From Planctomycetaceae bacterium (GTDB taxonomy: Bacteria > Planctomycetota > Planctomycetia > Pirellulales > Pirellulaceae), in assembly GCA_002862265.1 (NCBI GenBank), contig PKCQ01000677.1, positions 1-12,683 of the forward strand: DNA of 12,683 nt, given 5' to 3'. This document shows positions 7,397-12,683 of the stretch, piece by piece. How positions within the stretch are numbered: the stretch's first letter is position 1; every line of letters begins with the position of its first letter. The notes below the pieces were generated by a model that saw only the letters and a program-made list of their open reading frames with translations, did not search any database and was not told the origin of the DNA. The position numbers and the translations under genes were made by a program.

Positions 7397-8686
7397 TTAC
7401 GGTCGCGGGGCAATTCCTGACAAGCCCAGAGGCTTAAAATCCCCATCCATAGGTTCGTCACCGAGGAACGGCGCCTGCTTGATCGCTTGCTGAATTGCTG
7501 AAATAGGATCATGTCCGCGAATCAAAACCAAGGTCAAGAAGATAAAGTCTGAAAGCGCGCTGGCGTCCCAGTCCACATAAGTCTTGTACCCAGTGATTGC
7601 AGGGTTAGTTCCTCGCAACTGTCGCTGTAGTTGGTTCGGAAAACTACTCGCCATCATCGCACAACCCGAGAGATGAACCATCTTGAGACTCGAGGCACCC
7701 GACAAACAATCCGCCAACTCCTGCGAATCGATGGTGTCACCAAACACTGAAATCCCACGTGGTGTGCCATGTGTCGAAATCACCAGCACAACGGGAGACG
7801 CAAAATACTTCAGTTCTCGAGCGAAACGCTGGAGATCCTCGAGATCGTGAAAGAAGCGATGACGAAACTTAACACTGCTCGCTACCGGCATCTTAAAGTA
7901 ACTCTTCAGCATCTCACCAAAGTTATACTCAGGCTCCTGCAAGCGTTCTTCCCAGTGAGCTTCAAGGACAATCAACCAAGTTTGGTCCGTCCGTTCCGGG
8001 ATCATTTCTCCAACCCAAGAACTCCATCTCTGCTTCCCATCTTCCCGCCAACGGCCCGTGAAACTCAGGCCGTCAGCGCTAAGTTTAAAGACTCCTCGCC
8101 CCTTGATTCCTAGATCCGGCTCGTCGTAGGAAAACTTCAACTCTCGCCCAACCACTTCACCCTGAAGCGTCGACTCTGCTCCTCGGAAGTAGTAACTGCC
8201 AGAGACTTGACCGCCTTCGTTGCTCAAACGCATGCTTCCGAAAGTTGTTTTCCATAAACCATCAAAAGGCATTTCCTGGATACGAGATCCAATCCAAGGC
8301 TGCCATAGCTCAACAGAATCTGGCCTCCAATTGCCAGAAAAACTCTGCCCATCTTCCGACACTTCAAACCAGCCCTCACCAGCGCCTGCAAGGTCTTGAT
8401 AGGTGAACCTAAGTTTTCGACCATCGACTTTCCCCGACAGCTTTCCACCATCGTAGGTGCCAATAAAGTTGCCAGATTGCGATTCAACAAGTGTCAAAGC
8501 TCCATAGGAGCTGTCCCATTTCCCTGCAAAGCCAGCCTCAGCTTTAGGCGTAATGGCATCCTCAGTGTCAACCTGAACTACAAAGCTTGCCTCCGATGAC
8601 AATTCCTGCAGCTGACCAAATGCAATGGATTGCAAAAGAAGAATAAACACAAACCCAACACAGTGGAGGAAACGAGTAGAAATCAT
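7397..8686 (-). CDS. exported protein with two beta-rich repeats and a caspase/CHAT-like C-terminal domain
   Basis: The protein has 429 residues. A signal peptide (about 1-24, ending FGQ) is followed by two related modules, about 53-133 and 141-226, each running F-x-G-x-W, G-x-Y, G-R-x-L-x-F-x-Y, D-G-x-S-F-x-G-x-W-R and W-x-x-W-x-G. The C-terminal domain (about 235-410) has the two motifs of clan CD cysteine peptidases at plausible spacing. One is a hydrophobic strand leading to S-T-H-G (VVLVISTHG, His306); the other is a second strand leading to S-G-C (MVHLSGC, Cys342). This order fits caspases and CHAT domains. Substrate and activation are unknown. The ATG at 8684-8686 was chosen because the signal peptide begins there and AGGA lies about nine bases upstream; the frame stays open 72 codons further without family features. 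It is separated from both neighbours by over 200 bases, so it may be its own unit. Confidence 0.8.
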   Translation of the reverse strand: MISTRFLHCVGFVFILLLQSIAFGQLQELSSEASFVVQVDTEDAITPKAEAGFAGKWDSSYGALTLVESQSGNFIGTYDGGKLSGKVDGRKLRFTYQDLAGAGEGWFEVSEDGQSFSGNWRPDSVELWQPWIGSRIQEMPFDGLWKTTFGSMRLSNEGGQVSGSYYFRGAESTLQGEVVGRELKFSYDEPDLGIKGRGVFKLSADGLSFTGRWREDGKQRWSSWVGEMIPERTDQTWLIVLEAHWEERLQEPEYNFGEMLKSYFKMPVASSVKFRHRFFHDLEDLQRFARELKYFASPVVLVISTHGTPRGISVFGDTIDSQELADCLSGASSLKMVHLSGCAMMASSFPNQLQRQLRGTNPAITGYKTYVDWDASALSDFIFLTLVLIRGHDPISAIQQAIKQAPFLGDEPMDGDFKPLGLSGIAPRP

Positions 8687-8941
8687 GAAGATCGTTCCTG
8701 TAGAGTTCAATGCAACTCGCCTGCAACTTACCGAGCCGATGCTGCGATTAAAGCCCAGCAGCAGGCAACCATGCAGTGAGCGCGCTATAAAAGGATGCCG
8801 CGCAAGCGAGTCAGGAGTGAGTCGACCCTCGACAAAAACGGATCCTGCTCCGCCACTAACAACCGAAATAAACAGACCATCAGCCGCCACACTTCGCGAC
8901 AATCAACATCCAAGAAAACCATCGGAAACGCCGCTCCTAGC

Positions 8942-10432
8942 CTATCGATCCCCCACGTAACGCGGATTGGGTTTCATTGAATCAGCCCCAACTTCTACGC
9001 GCCAACGGTCAAGTAATTGAATCAGTTCATCCCGCTTGGCAGTGTTCGTGGCCGCCAGATCACGCGTCTCTCCGAGATCTTCCGCTAGGTTAAATAAAGT
9101 GTATTTGCCTGTTTCAAGATGCTGCATCAACTTCCAATCCCCTGACCGCACCACGCTCGCAGGAAAACTCTGCGGATGCTGGTTGTAGTGTGGATAGTGC
9201 CAGTAGATCGCCTCTCGTTCAGCCACTTTGCCGCCACACAGCTCTGGCATCAGATCGACACCATCAACATGCTGATGAGGCCGCGGAGGCAAGCCAAGCG
9301 CTGATAGAATAGTGGGATAAATATCCATGCTGGTAATTGGCGTGCTTGACGTCCTTCCGATTTGAATTTCACCTGGAAAGCTGAAAATGTAAGGCACGCG
9401 AAGCCCACCCTCATAATTCGATCCCTTGTTTGCTCGCAATGGACTATTGTCCGTCGCTTTGGCGAAGCCACCGTTGTCACTGGTGAAAACCACCAAGGTA
9501 TTGTCGTCGATGCCGAGTTCCTTGAGCGTCGTCATCACGCGTCCAACACTATCGTCAATACTCTCGACCATCGCGGCATATGCAGGCTTGCCTTGCTGCT
9601 TTTTCTTTGGCATTTGCTCGTACTTTGCGACAACATCTTTCTTACCTTGCAGTGGTGAATGCACTGCGTAGTGGCTCAACATCAGGAAAAATGGTGCATC
9701 GTCGCTGGAAGCCCTTCGAATGTAGGCCTCCGCTTCTTCCGCAAGTCGATCTGGCAGATAATCTCCAGGCTTACCACTCAGCGGAGATTCCTTCACTAGT
9801 TTCTTTCCCGCCGTTGGAATGGTCCAACTACCTTCAAACGGATAAAAATAGTCGCCTGGCGCTCCATAGTCCCTTCCCGCCACATTGACATCAAAGCCCT
9901 GATGCTCTGGATAGTAATAAGTCTCCGTCCCCAAATGCCACTTGCCCATAAAGGCGGTCTGATACCCTGCTTCTCGCAGTGCTTCGGCGATGGTGAATTC
10001 TTCCAAAGGAAGGTTCGATAAGTAACGACCTTCTCGCATTCGATTCTTCTTCGCACTCCAACGCCCCGACGGTAACCACTGCGTCAGCAACAATCGCGCC
10101 GGATACTTGCCAGTCAGAATTGCTGCACGTGTCGGCGAACACACATTGCAAGCCGCATAGCCATTCGTATACCGTACTCCACGATCAGCAAGAGCATCAA
10201 TATTCGGAGTCTGATAGTACTCGCTCCCCATGCACCCCAGATCCCGCCAACCCAAATCGTCGATCAAGATCAAAACCACATTGGGCTTCGCCTCTTGCTT
10301 ACCAAGCGCCATTCCACTTCGATCAGAATTTGCCTCAGAGCTAGTCTGAGGCAGAAGAACCCCCAACAGGAACATCACGATCGTACAACTGTGAATCCTT
10401 AGACCGCCTTTATCCATCATCAAAATTCCCAC
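8942..10432 (-). CDS. exported sulfatase, arylsulfatase type
   Basis: A type I sulfatase of 496 residues, secreted or periplasmic. After a signal peptide within residues about 10-34 come LILIDDLGWRDLG (Asp58 and Asp59, metal ligands) and CSPTR at 98-102, where Cys98 is the expected formylglycine. Next are GKWHLG (Lys164, His166), SHYAVHSP (His258), TSDNGG (Asp319, Asn320) and a Lys at 336 before GGLRVPY. All residues expected for catalysis are present. The length is typical, and there is no extra C-terminal domain, unlike the other complete sulfatase. The C-SPT-R form and the ARLLLTQWLPSG stretch place it among arylsulfatase A-like enzymes, a different subfamily from the gene at 3876-5633. 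The start is uncertain: GTG at 10430-10432 has a strong Shine-Dalgarno, while ATGs at 10418-10420 and 10415-10417 also leave a complete signal peptide. The substrate is not predictable. Confidence 0.92.
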   Translation of the reverse strand: MGILMMDKGGLRIHSCTIVMFLLGVLLPQTSSEANSDRSGMALGKQEAKPNVVLILIDDLGWRDLGCMGSEYYQTPNIDALADRGVRYTNGYAACNVCSPTRAAILTGKYPARLLLTQWLPSGRWSAKKNRMREGRYLSNLPLEEFTIAEALREAGYQTAFMGKWHLGTETYYYPEHQGFDVNVAGRDYGAPGDYFYPFEGSWTIPTAGKKLVKESPLSGKPGDYLPDRLAEEAEAYIRRASSDDAPFFLMLSHYAVHSPLQGKKDVVAKYEQMPKKKQQGKPAYAAMVESIDDSVGRVMTTLKELGIDDNTLVVFTSDNGGFAKATDNSPLRANKGSNYEGGLRVPYIFSFPGEIQIGRTSSTPITSMDIYPTILSALGLPPRPHQHVDGVDLMPELCGGKVAEREAIYWHYPHYNQHPQSFPASVVRSGDWKLMQHLETGKYTLFNLAEDLGETRDLAATNTAKRDELIQLLDRWRVEVGADSMKPNPRYVGDR

Positions 10433-10437
10433 TGGAT

Positions 10438-10443
10438 TTCCTC
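10438..10443 (-). promoter_or_regulatory. Shine-Dalgarno site favouring the GTG start of the sulfatase
   Basis: On the minus strand GAGGAA ends five bases before the GTG at 10432-10430. The ATG pair four and five codons further in has only a GGGA seven bases upstream, so the GTG is the better-supported start. Confidence 0.5.
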
Positions 10444-10569
10444 AATACGCATTTCTTTCCTGAAGCTGCCGCAGTCTATCAGGTCTACAATTGCCGAGCA
10501 CTCCTGATGGATACAGTACCAGATTTCTGCGGTGGGACCCGCAAGAAGTCCTGCCTGCCAGATTCAACA

Positions 10570-11409
10570 TTACTCTGGCTGACTCATTGCCACGGGTACC
10601 CCGTCGCCAGCAGCCCATTTGATAGCTTCGACTATATGCTGGCGTCCGAACTTGGTATCAAGCGAACGCACATCATGCCCCAATTCGGTGTAGAAGAAAC
10701 GCCCGCCTTCATTCTCGTGCAGCCATGCGATGGGATGATCACCTCCCATCGCCTTACCACCACGTGTCTTGAAATAATCACGAACAGGCTCAAAAGTCGC
10801 CTCGTCTACACGCAAGAGAACTTTGAAACCGGGTAACTCGCTCACCGAGCGATCGTGATTCGTCCAGTCGGCCTTGTATTGAAACGTCATGCCGTGCCCT
10901 CGAACCGTCGGATGTTCTTTCATCTCTGGATCGACAACCACCTTCGCGTCGAGGAACTCTGAATCGCTGTTGAAGTCGCAGCCGCCGAGATTGCTAAACC
11001 ACTCCCACTCGGTTTGATGCACCAACGCCGCATGCAAAGCTACGATTCCGTGGCCTTTGCGGTACCAATCGCGGATCTTGATACGTTGCTTCTCATCAAA
11101 GAGCTTGGTTAGCTCATTCGAGTTGTTGAATACGAGGACATCATAACGATCGAGCAGATTTGAAATATCTTTCGCACTCTCTGTGACATCAACCTGCATT
11201 TCCAGCTCGTCCGAAAGCCTCGCGAGCCACCCGCTTACAGCTGCTGTTTCGGGATGCCTATACCAGCCTGTCCCCGCAAAGACCAAAACGGATCCAACAT
11301 TCTTCGGACTACGGTCCGGCTTTTTCTTTTCATCATCGTGAGCGAACGAAACACTCAGAGTACTGTTCAGGACGAACGAAACAGCAAGAATCGATACGAA
11401 CGATTTCAA
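10570..11409 (-). CDS. exported ThuA-like domain protein
   Basis: ThuA-like proteins have a class I glutamine amidotransferase-like fold and are often found with sugar-degradation genes; the biochemical role is not settled. The 279 residues have a signal peptide (about 1-23, ending SFA) and a charged linker (DDEKKK). The domain runs from about 38 to 270: VLVFAGTGWYRHP, YDVLVFNNS, GIVALHAA (121-128, with His126), HPIAWLHENEGGRFFYTELG and the closing IKWAAGDG. The HPIAW...GRxFYTxLGHD block is diagnostic for the family. The likely start is a TTG at 11407-11409, because the signal peptide begins right there and GGGGG lies four bases upstream. No in-frame ATG exists near it; an ATG at 11418-11420 is in another frame and meets a stop. 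It is first in the minus-strand series and may open the transcript. Confidence 0.88.
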   Translation of the reverse strand: MKSFVSILAVSFVLNSTLSVSFAHDDEKKKPDRSPKNVGSVLVFAGTGWYRHPETAAVSGWLARLSDELEMQVDVTESAKDISNLLDRYDVLVFNNSNELTKLFDEKQRIKIRDWYRKGHGIVALHAALVHQTEWEWFSNLGGCDFNSDSEFLDAKVVVDPEMKEHPTVRGHGMTFQYKADWTNHDRSVSELPGFKVLLRVDEATFEPVRDYFKTRGGKAMGGDHPIAWLHENEGGRFFYTELGHDVRSLDTKFGRQHIVEAIKWAAGDGVPVAMSQPE

Positions 11410-11614
11410 GATGCCCCCATGAGGTTGAAGGAGTAAAGGGCGCGAGCGTGCTCTGAAAGAGATTGTGCAGAAATCATTCTAACCCAAAGTTTGAACCCCA
11501 ACTGCAAACAGGTCGAACGAATGTGATCTCGTAATGTATGACGCAGGACGCCAGAAAAGAAGTTTTAGCGAATCCCACGACGGAACAGCCAGAATACTAG
11601 AAAAGCAGTTGAGC

Positions 11615-11899
11615 TCAGGAACCGCTGAGGCCAATGAATTCTCGGCTAGTATCGACGAGCTTCTTTGCTTTCGCCATATCTATAGCATCTGGTTTTTCTG
11701 ACCTTATGGACCAGCCGCCGATCTTACATTCTGGATCACGTCACAAGACGCTTTTATAACTAAATTCCGCACCCGAGTAATCGGGGGCATCATCGGAAAG
11801 CAGTACATAAAGCGAGGTTTGAGCCGATTCTTCACTGCTATCACTCCAACTAGTCAAGCTGTCGATGATCGGCTACGCCATCTTCATGATGGTTCGCAT
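11615..11899 (-). pseudogene. short-chain dehydrogenase (retinol dehydrogenase-like), C-terminal remnant
   Basis: One minus-strand frame, with two internal stops, reads RTIMKMA, stop, PIIDSLTSWSDS, ESAQTSLYVLLSDD, YSGAEFSYKSVL, stop, RDPECKIGGWSIRSEKPDA, KKLVDTSREFIGL, then a final TGA at 11615-11617. The pieces fit the C-terminal region of classical short-chain dehydrogenases of the retinol-dehydrogenase kind. There, a segment like E-x-A-Q-T-S-L-Y precedes S-G-x-x-F, and the chain ends with a helix containing K-L-x-x-x-S-x-x-x-G-L. The internal stops are TAG at 11873-11875 and TGA at 11741-11743. The NAD-binding Rossmann half and the Tyr-Lys catalytic motif are absent; upstream the sequence runs into the hairpin pair at 11928-12003. 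The family assignment rests on motif resemblance read by eye. Confidence 0.5.
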
Positions 11900-11927
11900 A
11901 AAAAGGCTGCCGCCAGTCACCGAATCT

Positions 11928-12003
11928 CGTAGCGTCGAGTGTTACGCTACGTTCCCCCTGGGAGAGTCGGGCTATCCTGCCAGTGAGAGCCCTTCCGACT
12001 CTC
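11928..12003. repeat. pair of adjacent hairpins, possible dispersed palindromic element
   Basis: The first hairpin is CGTAGCGT, an eight-base loop, then ACGCTACG (11928-11951), a perfect eight-base stem. The second is GAGAGTCGG (11962-11970) paired perfectly with CCGACTCTC (11995-12003). Inside it, GGGCT and AGCCC can extend or rearrange the stem. Ten bases separate the two. No gene and no T-run is attached. They stand exactly where the dehydrogenase remnant is cut off, which fits an inserted repeat unit, though only one copy is in the window. Confidence 0.45.
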
Positions 12004-12199
12004 AGTCGTCGTGGCACAGCATACGCTAACTCAGAACCACACCTTAGCCGAATTGCAGATGGGAAAAGAAAGATTACCAGTCGACACTGCTGAACACATT
12101 TCGAACCTTCTACGTTGGCGTACGTTCAGTGTTCATTCCTGGTTCCCTCCCTCTCGTGCTGCCAGCATCATACGCGGCAGGAATTCTGGCAAAGTCCGA

Positions 12200-12222
12200 A
12201 ACAAAGCGCGTCTGAGCGACGC
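12200..12222 (-). terminator. possible weak terminator behind the sulfatase remnant
   Basis: On the minus strand GCGTC, a five-base loop and GACGC are followed by GCTTTGTTT. The stem is short but GC-rich and lies about 30 bases after the TAA of the sulfatase fragment. It may be what is left of that gene's terminator. Confidence 0.3.
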
Positions 12223-12253
12223 TCGCGTTAGAAATCATCCGTCTCTGAGATGC

Positions 12254-12630
12254 TTACTCATTACCATCGACAGTGCGGCCGGAGGCTTTGTGTTTCCAGC
12301 GAAACAAGTCAGGATCAAATTCGAATGCATTCTTGGTTTCAGCATTAGGAGCCCAGTTTGTCGGCAGCCACTCTGCAAGTTTATTCTTCGTTGTCTGTAG
12401 TTGCGGCTTAGAAGCGAGATTCTTCCACTCGTAGGAATCAGTTTTGTGGTCGTAGAGCTCCTCAGAGCCATCAGCATAGCGAATGTATCGATAACGTTTA
12501 GAACGAATAGCGGCGTTGCCGTGACGAAACTCGATGAGGGCAGGTGTCTTGCGTATGGCATTCGCATCGCGCAACAGTCGTACCAAACTTTGCCAAGCGG
12601 TGGAGTGCAGTAACAGAGTTCACCTCGCGG
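12254..12630 (-). pseudogene. iduronate-2-sulfatase-type sulfatase, C-terminal remnant with frameshift
   Basis: The last 110 residues read cleanly to a TAA at 12254-12256. They contain LVRLLRDA, RHGNAAIRSKRYRYIRYADG, SEELYDHKTDSYEWKNLA and LAEWLP, the normal end of iduronate-2-sulfatase-type enzymes; the intact gene at 3876-5633 has the equivalent EELYDIAADPFEWKNLA. Just upstream, GELCYCTPPLGK (about 12588-12624) lies in a different frame and matches the E-L-C-G-L-x-x-P-x-x-G-K-S segment of the family, implying a one-base loss near 12587. Sequence further upstream is barely recognisable and the window then ends. No start codon with a ribosome binding site is present and the catalytic half is missing or outside. 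There is no VHL-like tail. It is a relic of a third sulfatase in this cluster. Confidence 0.8.
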
Positions 12631-12683
12631 GCTAGGAAAATAAGAGAAACTTTGGATTGTGTGAGTGTTTTTTTATATGTTTT

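Noticed and set aside
8687..8902. A 72-codon N-terminal extension of the caspase-like protein
   Set aside because: The frame is open, but it would bury a clear signal peptide that begins at the ATG at 8684-8686, and the extra residues show no motif.
11476..11481. A TAGAAT box on the minus strand as a -10 element for the ThuA-like gene
   Set aside because: No acceptable -35 element lies 16 to 18 bases upstream, so the promoter is not supported.
12011..12400. A plus-strand reading frame of 129 codons
   Set aside because: Its second half lies antisense to the clearly recognisable sulfatase remnant, it spans a hairpin region, and its protein has no motif.
12660..12683. T-rich run at the right end as a terminator or origin element
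   Set aside because: No stem precedes it and the window ends there; it may be a low-complexity contig end.

Overview
The window looks like a piece of a planctomycete chromosome (Planctomycetota, probably Pirellulales or a relative). The reasons are the clustered exported sulfatases, a PQQ-type beta-propeller protein whose N-terminus carries the usual W-P-x-x-x-G-P-N-R-D element, a secreted ThuA-like protein, an HDOD-GGDEF architecture, and moderate GC with loosely packed genes. No 16S gene or other decisive taxonomic marker is present, so this is inference.

Left part (1-3724): mostly decayed motility and signalling genes. A minus-strand fragment with a FliD-like C-terminal motif enters from the left edge. 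It is followed by one plausible small intact gene of unknown function (503-937, minus) and a coding-like but broken remnant (1023-1390, plus). Next is an HDOD-GGDEF gene (1886-3342, plus) that keeps its ribosome binding site and nearly all of its protein sequence, but is broken by four in-frame TAA codons and one single-base frameshift. A 5'-truncated chemoreceptor signalling tip (about 3385-3724, plus) closes the region, followed by a hairpin terminator.

Centre (3876-11409): five intact minus-strand genes, all with apparent signal peptides. In transcription order they are a ThuA-like protein (TTG start), an arylsulfatase-type sulfatase (GTG start with a good Shine-Dalgarno), a protein with two beta-rich repeats and a caspase/CHAT-like C-terminal domain, a PQQ-like beta-propeller protein, and an iduronate-2-sulfatase-type enzyme with a VHL-beta-like C-terminal domain. 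The last two are 15 bases apart and probably co-transcribed; the other gaps are 137 to 255 bases. Two sulfatases, a propeller and a ThuA-like protein suggest extracytoplasmic breakdown of sulfated polysaccharide. The caspase-like protein is the outlier, with no obvious role in that pathway.

Right part (11410-12683): decayed again. It holds a C-terminal remnant of a short-chain dehydrogenase with in-frame stops, a double hairpin that may be a dispersed repeat, and the C-terminal end of another iduronate-sulfatase-type enzyme with a frameshift. An intact secreted-enzyme block therefore sits between two stretches of gene remnants.

No tRNA, rRNA, CRISPR array, insertion sequence or replication origin was seen. 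The best candidates for something undescribed are the exported caspase-like protein with duplicated beta modules, the sulfatase-VHL fusion, and the HDOD-GGDEF gene whose only nonsense codons are TAA.
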